Positions 30,102 to 39,596 are shown, counted from the first letter of the stretch. The stretch is 49,938 nt of DNA from Firmicutes bacterium AM31-12AC (GCA_003480425.1 QUJA01000018.1:1-49938), one strand, 5' to 3'. The notes: generated from the sequence alone by a model not told the origin. Numbers and translations: made by a program.

Positions 30102-31205
30102 CTACAATTCTACTATATGTTTTGTAAAAAAGTATTTCGCAGCTCCAACAGCCGACGCTTCTTTCTTATACGAACAATTTTTCAAGTATGAAACATCATG
30201 CTCAAAGCCATTATATGCCATCACTTTTTCTCCCAGTGGTATCATATAATCTGACAATACACCTCCCACATCACCGCCTAGTATGATATCCATATCATAT
30301 GCCATCCGCAGATTTGATATCAAAACAGCAAGATGATCCAGATACTCATTCCATGTCTGCAAAATTTTTTCATCACCACTTTCAACTTTTTCCATAAATG
30401 CATCCAGTGACTGCCTGTTATCTTGTGTCAGTACACTTGCAGCACAATATGCATCTGCACATCCTGATTTACCACAATAACACTTTCTTCCACCGGGAAC
30501 GAGTATCATGTGACCAAACTCCCCTGCTTTCTGGTTTTGCCCACGAAACAGCTTTCCATCTATGCAGAATGCACCTCCTAAGGTGTGGTTCAAAGACAGA
30601 TATATCGCATTTGGATACTTTTGCTTTTTTTCTGCAAGCATTGCAGCATTAGCATCGTTTTCAAAATATACTGGAATTTCCAGCGCCTGCTCTAAAAAGC
30701 GCAGACTATAATTCTCTATACCTAAAGCATGGGATTTTAAAACGATCCGTTCTTTCTGATCAATAATTCCTGGAATTGCCACTCCAATCCCAAGTAGCGT
30801 ATCCTTCGCTAATTCGCCTTCAAGAAAAGTTTTGACCTTTTGTGCCACCTCTGTACAATAGGATAATTCTGCCGTAAATTTTAAACGGATGCGATCTTTT
30901 TTTATAATCTCATCTCCAAGATTTACTAATACCATTTCTACATGATTCGCTGTAATCAAAATTCCCATTGCATGACAGTATGACTTATTAATCCCTATAC
31001 TTTTTGCCTTCCTTCCACCGGTTGAAGCATATTCCCCAGTTTCTTCCAACACCCTTTTTTCTAACAAGTCATTCACATTTGCTAATACAGTCGGCATACT
31101 CAAGTTTAACTCTTTTGCAATTCCCGCCTTGGATGTAACATGATTGTTTAGCACATAATTAATTATTTTTTTTCTTGTTATATTTTTTTTATCTTTATTT
31201 TCCGT
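30102..31205 (-). CDS. ROK-family transcriptional repressor (NagC/XylR type)
   Basis: A winged helix (KNITRKKIINYVLNNHVTSKAGIAKELNLSMPTVLANVNDLLEKRV) precedes a ROK sugar-kinase-like domain with GIGVAIPGIID, YFENDANAAML and the zinc motif GGRKCYCGKSGCADAYC. The start is a problem. A GTG at 31154 has no ribosome site and would remove helix 1 of the HTH. A well-spaced GAGGG lies seven bases before an ACG at 31205, which would give ENKDKKNITRKK. That ACG is either a rare start, a mutated ATG or a base error. The gene likely regulates the dehydrogenase-GPH-kinase operon on its 3' side. Confidence 0.85.
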   Translation of the reverse strand, partial: TENKDKKNITRKKIINYVLNNHVTSKAGIAKELNLSMPTVLANVNDLLEKRVLEETGEYASTGGRKAKSIGINKSYCHAMGILITANHVEMVLVNLGDEIIKKDRIRLKFTAELSYCTEVAQKVKTFLEGELAKDTLLGIGVAIPGIIDQKERIVLKSHALGIENYSLRFLEQALEIPVYFENDANAAMLAEKKQKYPNAIYLSLNHTLGGAFCIDGKLFRGQNQKAGEFGHMILVPGGRKCYCGKSGCADAYCAASVLTQDNRQSLDAFMEKVESGDEKILQTWNEYLDHLAVLISNLRMAYDMDIILGGDVGGVLSDYMIPLGEKVMAYNGFEHDVSYLKNCSYKKEASAVGAAKYFFTKHIVEL

Positions 31206-31485
31206 TTTCTTACCCTCTTTTATTAAATATATTATAAAAGAATTATATGCTTTTTTATTCTTCTTGTAAAGTAATGTTTTATAATAAATCTCCGACAGAA
31301 TTTATCTTATAAACAGCAAAAAATTCCCGAAGGAGCTTTCCACACTTTAGATATACACCCTGTTCTGTACCATTGATGCCAGGCACCAATAAATTTTTAC
31401 AAATGCCGATGAAATCGGGGCTGAAGGAATTCTGAAATTTTTCTAAAATAGACCGGTACAGATTTCCTTCTCCCGGCAATCTGTA
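31206..31485. other. Intergenic region, no supported gene
   Basis: AT-rich sequence between the ROK start and the AraC-type stop. A 66-residue minus-strand frame at 31279-31479 has no recognisable similarity and no ribosome site, and I do not call it. CTTTTATAATATATTTAATAAAAG near 31220-31245 could hold the ROK -10 region. Confidence 0.5.
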
Positions 31486-32689
31486 TCAGTCTATTGTCTT
31501 TTTTACTCCATAAGCCGCTCGGAACTGTTTCATTGTCATATTGACTTCCTTCTTAAAATATCTCCCAAGATGACTCTGAGACGAAAATCCCAGATAAGCG
31601 GCAATCTCACTGTAAGAATACTCAGAATACATCAAAAAACTTTCTGCCTGCCGTATTTTTTCGCCACGGATATATTCTGTAAGAGACATATTTTCACATT
31701 TTTTAAAAAGCCCTGACAGATAACTGGCATTTAATTGGAGAGCATCTGCGATGCTGCCAATACTTATTTTTCATTAAGATGCGCCGAGACATAAGCTTTG
31801 CATTTAATGATATGCGGATTTCTGCCAGGATATTGCATGCGTTCTTTTTTCCTCTTGAGTTCCCTCACCATATAGGCATATTCGAATTCCGCCGCTCGAA
31901 AAAGCTGGATTACCTCCTCCCTTTTTTGGCTTTCCTCAATCTGGATACTGTAAGAGTCAAACAGAGAATATGCCGTCTCCGACACAACTCCTCCTCTGAT
32001 TGCGGCGCGACTGGCAAGCGTAAGTATTACAAGAGCCAGATTTTTCACCTGACGCATGGGGTCTTTTGCAAGAGTTCCGATCTCTCCTTTATAGTCCTCC
32101 GTAATACTCCGCTTCAATCTTTCGATATCACCATGTTCAATGCTGCGAACCACTCTCATTTCCTGATCATAAGGATTATGTCTTTTCTCATTTTCACGGT
32201 TTTGAAACATCAGATCTAAAAAATACCGCTTCACCTTATTGTCCGATGCAACATTTTGCCGTTCCCCAATATACAAAATTTCGCAGTCAATAGGATGATC
32301 GCGATAGAGGTTATAAATAAGCAGAATCTGGTCCTCTAAGAAACTTTGATCTACCGGCAGGGACGCATCTGTCTTCCCTGTATCCTCCTCCCTTTCGGCA
32401 GTTTTAATATTCAGATTCTGCTGATAAATTCTGACAGGACCAACAATACAGTCATAACTTTTTGTCGGTATAAACGCATAGGTCAATTTATATCCGCTTG
32501 ACAAAAGTACCGGAGATACCGGACGCTTTTTTTCAGAAATAAATAAATTATAAATTTCCATCTCCCCGAATTCGTCCTTCATCTGATCACAATATGTAAA
32601 TTTTTCTGTAATCTCTCCTTCTAAAGTATACTGACGTATGATGGTTCTCAGCTGTTTGCTACATAGTGTAAAAGATAACGATCATTCAA
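31486..32689 (-). pseudogene. AraC-family regulator of the GH42 locus, two frameshifts
   Basis: Three frame segments form one regulator. It starts at TTG 32689 behind AAAGGAG (LNDRYLLHYVAN), shifts at GCAAACAG into QLRTIIRQYTLEGEITEKF, runs to AHLNEK, then shifts at AAATAAGTATT into SIGSIADALQLNASYLSGLFKK and the second HTH (YSYSEIAAYLGFSSQSHLGRYFKKEV). Adding one base at each point gives a 401-residue protein with the expected tandem HTH. It is divergent from the GH42 and GPH genes and should control them in response to their substrate. The only lesions are single-base losses near A runs, so a sequencing cause is likely. Confidence 0.85.
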
Positions 32690-32750
32690 CTGTTTTATCT
32701 CCTTTTTTTGGTGTTTATTTTATTTATTTTTTATAATATTATCATATTTT

Positions 32751-32787
32751 TCACAAATTTGTGATAAAACCCCAAAATTTTTAATAT
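32751..32787 (+). promoter_or_regulatory. GH42 promoter with perfect 14-nt palindrome
   Basis: TCACAAATTTGTGA at 32751-32764 is a perfect palindrome. Its right half overlaps a TTGTGA -35 (32759-32764), 17 bases before TAATAT (32782-32787). It lies in the divergent region, where the AraC-type regulator or a global factor could bind. Confidence 0.55.
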
Positions 32788-32846
32788 AAAATTGTATATT
32801 TTCCATGTATCATCTTTATCATAAAAACTTGAAGGAGGTAAAGCAA

Positions 32847-34859
32847 ATGGACAAAACACTGCTGTTCGGCGCAGCTTATTATCCAGAATATCTTCCTGGT
32901 GAAAGAATGGACGAAGATATCGACATGATGATGTCGGCGGGAATGAATGTAGTTCGTATTGCCGAATCCACATGGAGCACCCTTGAGCCGGAGGAAGGGA
33001 TTTTCAATTTCTCCTATATCGACCGTGTTATTGAGAAAACAGAGGCAGCCGGAATGATGGTCATTATCGGAACCCCCACCTATGCCGTACCGCCATGGCT
33101 TGTTAAAAAAGATCCGGACATTCTCGTAGATACAAAAGATGGAAGAGCGCGCTATGGATACCGACAGCTGATCAATCTGCTAAATCACACCTATCGCAAT
33201 CATGCTGAGAAAATGCTCCGTAAACTAGCGGCACATACAGCAGATAAAAAAAATGTAATAGGTTACCAGATTGATAATGAGGCAAAACACCACGGTAATA
33301 TGGGCAAAGAAATCCAAAAGCTGTTTCTCGATTATCTGAAACAAAAATTCATTACTACAGACCGCTTTAATGATACGTTCGGTCTCGCTTACTGGAGCAA
33401 TTCTATCTCCAGTTGGGATGATCTTCCGGATTTGAAAGGATGTATCAACGGTGGATTAATGTCAGAATTTGAAAAATTCCAACGCTCTATGGCAGCGGAT
33501 TTTCTGAAATGGCAGGCTGATATTATCAGTGATTATAAACGTTCCGATCAGTTTATTACAAATAACTTGGGTTTTTCATGGAAAAAATTCGGAGCCCCTA
33601 TAGCCCATGACGGATACTCATACGGAGTACAACGAAGTATTAATTTTTACGAGGCCTCACAGTCCCTCACACTTGCAGCATCGGATATCTATCATCCGAC
33701 GCAGGACCAGCTGACCGGTGCTGAAATATCATTTGGAGGAGACGTTACAAGAAGCCTGAAGGACAACAACTATCTTGTGATGGAGTGCCAGGCACAGGCG
33801 TTTAAATATTGGACTCCATATCCTGATCAGCTTAAGCTTCATGCCTTCAGCCATCTGGCATCCGGAGCACTTGGAATCCTGTATTGGAACTGGCATTCTA
33901 TCCATTGCGGATACGAGACATACTGGAAAGGACTTCTAAGCCATGACCTCAAGCCTAATCCCCCTTACTATGAAGCATGTGAGATTGGGAAGTCATGGGA
34001 AAAACTCAGCAGAAAGCTGTGTGGACTGAAAAAATCAAACAAAGTTGCTCTCATAGTAGATAATCATTCTATGACCGCATTTGAATGGTTTCCCATTGAT
34101 AAAGATCTCACCTATAACGATGTGGTTCGCTGGATGTATGACAGCCTTTATGAAATGAACATAGAGTGTGATGTGGTCGATATCAATGCACTTGATATCT
34201 CCAAATATAAAGTTATCATTACACCGGCACTGTACTGTATCACAGAAGAAAAATTGAAGATTTTGAATGACTTTGTAAAAGACGGCGGTGTCCTCATAAG
34301 TTCGTTTAAATCATTTATAACAGATGAATATGTCAAAGTCTTTTCTGATACCCAACCTCATCACCTTCAGGAATGTTTTGGTATTAACTGCAATCAATAT
34401 ACATATCCGGGAACAATCAGAATTCTTGGACATCCAGTAAAGTATCTGGCTGAATTGCTGATACCAGATAAAGCAGAAAGTCTCGCGGAGTATGAACACA
34501 AATACTGGGGAAACTATTCCGGAATAACACGCCATAACTACGGAAACGGGGTAGCATATTATATAGGCTGCTACACGGATAAAAGCGTTCTCAAGGATAT
34601 TTATAAAAAGGCCTTTGCAGATGCTTCCATCCCTGTATCGGAGCTTACATGGCCAGTGACAATCAAAAATGCAATATCCGCAGATAATACTCAGCTTCAT
34701 TTCATTCTCCATTACAGTAGTGAGGAACGGGAATTTACATGCCCATATGAATCCGCTGCAGATCTTATAAGCGAAATCACTTACCAAAAGGGAGATGCAA
34801 TCAGGCTGAAAGACTGGGATGTCTTGATCCTGGAAGAAAAGACACTTCCGGAACAATAG
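32847..34859 (+). CDS. GH42 beta-galactosidase
   Basis: AAGGAGG sets the start at the ATG at 32847 (MDKTLLFGAAYYPEYLPGER), giving 670 residues, standard for GH42. The barrel carries the acid/base Glu in QIDNEAKHHG (E145) and the nucleophile Glu in YLVMECQAQAF (about E313). A trimerisation-type domain and a short beta domain follow. It hydrolyses terminal beta-galactosides. There is no signal peptide, so the substrate is imported, presumably by the GPH transporter 91 bases downstream. Confidence 0.95.
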   Translation: MDKTLLFGAAYYPEYLPGERMDEDIDMMMSAGMNVVRIAESTWSTLEPEEGIFNFSYIDRVIEKTEAAGMMVIIGTPTYAVPPWLVKKDPDILVDTKDGRARYGYRQLINLLNHTYRNHAEKMLRKLAAHTADKKNVIGYQIDNEAKHHGNMGKEIQKLFLDYLKQKFITTDRFNDTFGLAYWSNSISSWDDLPDLKGCINGGLMSEFEKFQRSMAADFLKWQADIISDYKRSDQFITNNLGFSWKKFGAPIAHDGYSYGVQRSINFYEASQSLTLAASDIYHPTQDQLTGAEISFGGDVTRSLKDNNYLVMECQAQAFKYWTPYPDQLKLHAFSHLASGALGILYWNWHSIHCGYETYWKGLLSHDLKPNPPYYEACEIGKSWEKLSRKLCGLKKSNKVALIVDNHSMTAFEWFPIDKDLTYNDVVRWMYDSLYEMNIECDVVDINALDISKYKVIITPALYCITEEKLKILNDFVKDGGVLISSFKSFITDEYVKVFSDTQPHHLQECFGINCNQYTYPGTIRILGHPVKYLAELLIPDKAESLAEYEHKYWGNYSGITRHNYGNGVAYYIGCYTDKSVLKDIYKKAFADASIPVSELTWPVTIKNAISADNTQLHFILHYSSEEREFTCPYESAADLISEITYQKGDAIRLKDWDVLILEEKTLPEQ

Positions 34860-34950
34860 TCCCGAAATACACTCATAAGGCTCAAATCGGTAATGAACCT
34901 CTGAGAAACATGCTATACCGAAATATATAAAATACAAGGAGGATAATTTA

Positions 34951-36288
34951 ATGAATCATAAAGTTTCACTTAAGGAAAAAATCGCATTCGCACTCGGTGA
35001 TGTAGGCTGCAATTTTATATGGACCGTAGTAGGATCATTTCTAACTCTGTATTATACCGACAGCGTAGGAATCAGCGCCGCTGTAGTAGGTACAATCATG
35101 CTGATTACAAGAATTCTTGATGGCGTATCTGATCTGGGTATGGGTGTTATCATTGACCATACACATACACGATGGGGAAAGGCCCGGCCATGGGTTCTCA
35201 TTACAGCACCGCTCATGGGTATTGGACTTATCCTGACTTTTTCAGTTCCCAACTGGCTTTCCGAAAATGGGAAAATCGCCTACGCTGTGGTCACTTACAT
35301 CCTGCTTGCAGTAATTATCTTTACTGCATGTAATCTGGCTTATTCAACATTAACCGCGCTGATTACAGGAAGGCAGGATGACCGCACAAGTATGACGTCA
35401 ATCCGTTATATCCTTGTTTATGCTGTCATGATCCTTATTTCATACACTACCATGCCTTTAGTAGAAGATTTTGGATGGACCGGAATGTCTGTTATATTCG
35501 GCATTGCGGGAATGATATGCCTTCTTATCACATTTTTTGGAACAAAGGAAAGAAATATTGAGAACAAAAAGAATACGGATGACAATATCAGCATTGCGAA
35601 ATCATTCATACTCCTTCTCAAAAACAAGTATTTTATCGTAATAACAATTCTTTTTGTGGTAAACTTTATTAATATGGGCTTGACTGGAGGCGTTGGCATA
35701 TATTTTGCAAGAGATTTTCTGGGAAATTCCGCTCTGTACGGAACCATGACATTTGCAAACTACATACCGATCATGATTGGGCTTTTTGCCTTCCCTGGAC
35801 TTGCCGGAAAATTTGGAAAATGGAAATGTATGTTAGTTGGGTACATTCTTGAAGCCGCAGGCTATCTTATCATTTTGCTCGCTCCTACAAGTTTTCCAAT
35901 GGTACTTCTTGGACTTGCAGTCAGAGGAATAGGTCATGTTCCCAACTCTGCGGGTATATATGCAATGGTTGCTGATGTTGCGGACTACGGCGAATGGAAA
36001 AATGGTATTCGAAATGAAGGTTTAACTTTCAGCGCTACAAGCTTCGGCACGAAAATCGGAACAGGTATTGGTTCAGCGGTTGTAGGATGGGGACTGGCAC
36101 TCGGTAATTATGTTGGTGGTGCCACTGTACAAAGTGCAAGTGCCCTTGAATCTATTAAAGCACTTTATACATATATTCCACTCGCAGTAACACTGGTTGG
36201 AATCATCGCTATCTTAAACGGAAACATTGATAAAATCTATCCAACAATTGAAAAAGATCTTCTGGAACGCCGTAAATCAAAAGAATAA
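34951..36288 (+). CDS. GPH-family galactoside symporter (candidate)
   Basis: 445 residues with 12 membrane segments. The opening KIAFALGDVGCNFIWTVVGSFLTLYYTDSVG and RILDGVSDLGMGVIIDHTHTRWGKARPW are GPH signatures, as is ADVADYGEWKNGIRNEGLTFSATSFGTKIG. AAGGAGG precedes the ATG. Being paired with GH42 it probably brings in beta-galactosides. It ends 43 bases before a strong terminator. Confidence 0.92.
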   Translation: MNHKVSLKEKIAFALGDVGCNFIWTVVGSFLTLYYTDSVGISAAVVGTIMLITRILDGVSDLGMGVIIDHTHTRWGKARPWVLITAPLMGIGLILTFSVPNWLSENGKIAYAVVTYILLAVIIFTACNLAYSTLTALITGRQDDRTSMTSIRYILVYAVMILISYTTMPLVEDFGWTGMSVIFGIAGMICLLITFFGTKERNIENKKNTDDNISIAKSFILLLKNKYFIVITILFVVNFINMGLTGGVGIYFARDFLGNSALYGTMTFANYIPIMIGLFAFPGLAGKFGKWKCMLVGYILEAAGYLIILLAPTSFPMVLLGLAVRGIGHVPNSAGIYAMVADVADYGEWKNGIRNEGLTFSATSFGTKIGTGIGSAVVGWGLALGNYVGGATVQSASALESIKALYTYIPLAVTLVGIIAILNGNIDKIYPTIEKDLLERRKSKE

Positions 36289-36330
36289 CATATTTTTTTA
36301 ACATTGCGGAAAGAATGATATGCTCCCTTT

Positions 36331-36369
36331 GACCACATTGGTGTCAGGCACCAATGTGGTCAACTTTTT
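36331..36369 (+). terminator. Intrinsic terminator of the GH42-GPH operon
   Basis: GACCACATTGGTG pairs perfectly with CACCAATGTGGTC around TCAGG, followed by AACTTTTT. Confidence 0.92.
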
Positions 36370-36396
36370 CTATGCAGTTTTCCAGTCTTCTACACT

Positions 36397-36456
36397 AAGG
36401 ATTGCTTCATGTTCGCGTCCACCTGCATGGCAGTAGATACTCTCGTATATATGTAA
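36397..36456 (-). pseudogene. Serine recombinase N-terminal shard
   Basis: The minus strand reads YIYTRVSTAMQVD, with the catalytic Ser region, matching the opening of the recombinase at 45266 (IYTRVSTTMQVD). It then diverges and stops. Another frame across the junction reads GGREHEAILSVEDWKTA before a stop, apparently the tail of a different unidentified gene. Nothing functional remains. Confidence 0.6.
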
Positions 36457-36477
36457 CAACACTGTTTTCTCAAATAA

Positions 36478-36684
36478 TCACTTTGTTTGTGGCAATTCCC
36501 TAGATTCTTGAACAAGCTTCTTTTCCTGTGACTTTACCCTACGCTCTAATTTCTTGTCTGAACAGCAAAATAGCTCTGAGCAAACGCAATCTCTTGCATA
36601 CCAAAATTCAACAGCTTCTTCTTGTATTATCTTTACAATTTCATCAAAAGCATTTTTCATTGCATATATTGTTTTCTTATCCAT
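36478..36684 (-). pseudogene. DinD/BRO-N family protein remnant
   Basis: The N-terminus MDKKTIYAMKNAFDEIVKII then EEAVEFWYARD is typical of BRO-N/DinD proteins. Directly after ARD the frame is wrong. A neighbouring frame reads IAFAQSYFAVQTRN, the DinD segment normally about 65 residues further on. This is therefore an internal deletion joined out of frame. Intact DinD proteins are damage-inducible or phage-associated. Confidence 0.7.
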
Positions 36685-36907
36685 ATTCCAAAAGTCCTTT
36701 ATATTCCGTTCTTCAAATTATCTAAAATTGACTAAAAATATATCACCGTTCATACGATGCAATAATTTCTTTGCGTTCCTGCTTGTTCTGTTCCTGTTGT
36801 AATTTCAACGTCTGTTGCGATTTTGTACCATATCATTTGCCATATCAACTCATCTCACTTTTAAGAGGTCTTGTCAAGTACTTCTTTGTAAAAATTGCAT
36901 AAATAAA

Positions 36908-36946
36908 CCTCTTGGATTTGCATTAATTAAATACTAATCCAAGAGG
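36908..36946. terminator. Hairpin CCTCTTGGATT/AATCCAAGAGG
   Basis: An 11-bp perfect stem (36908-36918 with 36936-36946) with an AT-rich 17-base loop. It lies between the DinD remnant and the guanine deaminase region and may be a terminator. Confidence 0.5.
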
Positions 36947-36960
36947 TGAAAAAGGTATTC

Positions 36961-36999
36961 TCTCGCAAGAGGCAGATGGGGGGGCTGCCTCTTGCGAGA
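36961..36999. terminator. Perfect 15-bp hairpin with G-rich loop
   Basis: TCTCGCAAGAGGCAG (36961-36975) pairs exactly with CTGCCTCTTGCGAGA (36985-36999). The loop is ATGGGGGGG. It lies 51 bases past the guaD stop, so it can terminate the purine operon on the minus strand. Confidence 0.65.
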
Positions 37000-37049
37000 A
37001 ATCTTATCGCCGACCCTCAATCTTTAGTTAATTATAAAGAATCTCTTTT

Positions 37050-37920
37050 TTAATCAGCTACTTTTTCTCCTGCTACATATTTAGCATAAACTTCTCGTTC
37101 ATCCGCCAAATAAATCATTCGTTCTAAACGCTGTTCCACATTCATCTCCTGTGGATAAATCAATCGTTTATCATCGAGCACTACTGTATCCATTTCATAC
37201 CCTGCTTCGAAGCTTCCCACTTTACCAAAAAATTCTCCGCCTCCTTTTGTAGCCATATAAAATACTTCAGGCATAGTTAATTGAGTCAATTTTTCATCTT
37301 TCAATCTCCAACGCAACTTTGACGTCTGAACTGCATACCTCATAGCTACAAACATATTTTCCGTAGATCCGGCAGCTACATCACTTCCTAATCCTACATG
37401 CATTCCTTCTTCCAAATATTGTCTGATAGGTGCAACTCCTGATGATAAATTCGTATTAGATTCCGGACAATGTGCGATAAACACACCATTTTCCTTCATC
37501 CTCCTGATCTCATTTTCATCTGAATGTACACAATGAGCCATAACCGTCTTGCTGTCTCTTCCAAACAGCCCAAACTGATCATATGCATCTCCATAAAATT
37601 CTGATTTTGGACATAATTCCTGTGCCCATGCAATCTCTCCATAAATTCTTCGCCGGTAATCGTTTCATGTTCATACCTAATCCACGAAAAGCATATTGTG
37701 GTGCATGTACATGCAAATCTACAAATCCAGGAACGATGATTCTGTCTCCATAATCCTCTACCAGTATTCCTTCGTATTCTTCCGGAAGTATCGAATACAC
37801 TCCCTCAATTTTATTTGCTTTATATACAAGATATCCATTTTCGCAAATCTTTAATTTGTTAGAGGATTCAGAATATACAATCTGCCCCCTTAAAGCTCTA
37901 AGATCTGTTTTTTCATTCAT
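37050..37920 (-). pseudogene. guaD: Guanine deaminase with internal deletion
   Basis: The N-terminal part (from the ATG at 37920) reaches the metal motif PGFVDLHVHAPQYAFRGLGMNMK and is then out of frame. A second frame resumes with RIYGEIAWAQELCPKSEFYGDAYDQFGLFGRDSK and continues as TVMAHCVHSDENE, CPESNTNLSSG and GLGSDVAAGSTENMF to the end. About 150 codons containing the other active-site elements are missing. Intact enzymes are about 430 residues and convert guanine to xanthine. It follows the purine permease by 36 bases under one guanine riboswitch. This loss is a real deletion, not a base-calling slip. Confidence 0.9.
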
Positions 37921-37956
37921 TATCTGCTAAACCTCCTATAATAACATCCTTCTGCT

Positions 37957-39375
37957 TTATCCTAATGTCATAAAGGCATAACGTAAGATAAATATAATTG
38001 AAATAATCCATGTCAAAGCTTTGATTTCACGAGCTTTACCTGTAAACAGTTTCATAAAGCAATATGTGATCAATCCAACTGCTACACCATTTGCAATAGA
38101 ATATGTGAATGGCATAAATACAACTGTACAGAATGCTGGCAATGCATTTGACATTTCGCTGAAATCAACTTCTTTAATATTACTAAGCATCAGAATACCT
38201 ACAAAAATCAGAGCTGGAGCTGTTGCCTGACCCGGTACGATACTTACTATTGGTGCAAATATGATTGAAGCAAGAAACATTACTGCTGTTACTAAGCTTG
38301 TCATACCTGTTCTTCCACCTGCGGCAATACCTGCACTGGATTCTACTACTGTTGTAACTGTAGATGTACCAACCATAGCACCTGCTGCTGTTGAAATCGC
38401 ATCTGACATCAATGCTTCTTTCATGTGAAGGATTTCTCCATTCTCATCAATCATACCAGACTGTCTTGCAGCACCCATCAGAGTTCCAATAGAATCAAAC
38501 ATATTAACTAAAGAAAAACTAAGTACAAGCATTACTACTGTAAAGAATGTGCTTACTATATTGTCCCCTGCAAATAAACCTGCAAAGTCCATTTTAAATA
38601 ATGATACTTCTGCAAAATCACTGAATTTTGCGCCTAAATTCATATCAAAAGAAGATAAATGTGTAACTCCCAAAGGAATTCCTGCTACAGTTGCCACTAA
38701 AATACCAATGATAATAGAACCTTTTACATTTCGTGCATTTAATACACCAATTACAATCAGACCGATCAGCGCAACAAGTGCTCCACAAATTAATGAAACA
38801 TCTCCACCTTCACTTCTCCACTGTGCAAAATCTACCATACTTACAAGTGTTGCTGAATTTCCTACAACTAATCCAGAATTTTTCAAACCGATAATCGTAA
38901 TAAATAAACCAATTCCTGGCGTTATCGCCATTTTTACAGCATCCGGAATTGAACGGATGATTGCTTCTCTAAGTCCAACTGCTGTAATAACAATAAAGAA
39001 AATACCAGATATGAATACAATTACTAATGCCTGATTATAGGTATATCCCATAGCTAATACAACGGTATAAGCAAAAAACGCATTCAGTCCCATTCCCGGA
39101 GCTTGTGCAAACGGAACCTTTACATACAGAGCACATAATATTGTTCCAATGAATGCACCAATACAAGTACCAATAAATACACCATTGGAAATCTTTCCTG
39201 CCATAACAGCATCTCCCATAATTACATATGGGTCTGCTAAAATCTGTGGATTCAGAATGAGAATATAAGCGATTGTAATAAATGTTGTTATTCCCGCTAA
39301 AATTTCAATTTTCATTGTAGAACCACTTTGTGAAATCCCAAAAAATCTTTCAAAAAAACTATCCCTTTTTTCCAT
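37957..39375 (-). CDS. AzgA-type guanine/hypoxanthine permease
   Basis: GTGAGG ten bases ahead marks the ATG at 39375 (MEKRDSFFERFFGI), giving 472 residues. Signatures are GSTMKIEILAGITTFITIAYILILNP, PGMGLNAFFAYTVV, SLVNMFDSIGTLMGAARQSGM and STVTTVVESSAGIAAGGRTG, all typical of the NCS2/AzgA purine permeases (PbuG/PbuO). It imports hypoxanthine, guanine or adenine with protons. The guanine-class riboswitch upstream fits guanine or hypoxanthine. Confidence 0.94.
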   Translation of the reverse strand: MEKRDSFFERFFGISQSGSTMKIEILAGITTFITIAYILILNPQILADPYVIMGDAVMAGKISNGVFIGTCIGAFIGTILCALYVKVPFAQAPGMGLNAFFAYTVVLAMGYTYNQALVIVFISGIFFIVITAVGLREAIIRSIPDAVKMAITPGIGLFITIIGLKNSGLVVGNSATLVSMVDFAQWRSEGGDVSLICGALVALIGLIVIGVLNARNVKGSIIIGILVATVAGIPLGVTHLSSFDMNLGAKFSDFAEVSLFKMDFAGLFAGDNIVSTFFTVVMLVLSFSLVNMFDSIGTLMGAARQSGMIDENGEILHMKEALMSDAISTAAGAMVGTSTVTTVVESSAGIAAGGRTGMTSLVTAVMFLASIIFAPIVSIVPGQATAPALIFVGILMLSNIKEVDFSEMSNALPAFCTVVFMPFTYSIANGVAVGLITYCFMKLFTGKAREIKALTWIISIIFILRYAFMTLG

Positions 39376-39468
39376 TAGTATAACCTCACTTTCACATTTT
39401 GCAATTCTGCCATCCATGCAGTTCGGCTCTTGTTATGAAAAATTCCTCCTCCCTATAAAAAATATTAG

Positions 39469-39503
39469 CCTAAAAAGAGGCATCAAACAAAACTCTTTTT
39501 AGG
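39469..39503 (-). terminator. Riboswitch expression-platform terminator
   Basis: CCTAAAAAGAG (39469-39479) pairs with CTCTTTTTAGG (39493-39503). A competing CTCTTTTTTT at 39510-39519 (minus-strand reading) can pair with the same AAAAAGAG, giving an antiterminator choice. Confidence 0.75.
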
Positions 39504-39530
39504 CAAACAAAAAAAGAGTCACTACATAGG

Positions 39531-39596
39531 ATTATGTAGTCAACCCTTTACGGTAGTTGGTAGAAACACTGGACCAATCTCCAGCATATACATAAT
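39531..39596 (-). ncRNA. Purine riboswitch, guanine-sensing class
   Basis: The minus strand shows a P1 stem ATTATGTA/TACATAAT (39596-39589 with 39538-39531), a CTGG/CCAG P2, the invariant GTTTCTACC joining segment, CCGTAAA in the P3 loop, and GACTAC before P1 closes. The C in ACTA is the specificity base of guanine/hypoxanthine aptamers (adenine ones have T). It controls the permease-guaD operon by termination. Confidence 0.93.

Noticed and set aside
31279..31479. 66-residue minus-strand frame
   Set aside because: No ribosome site, no similarity I recognise, and low-complexity composition.
34311..34937. 208-residue minus-strand frame inside the GH42 gene
   Set aside because: Antisense shadow of a well-supported enzyme; no start signal.
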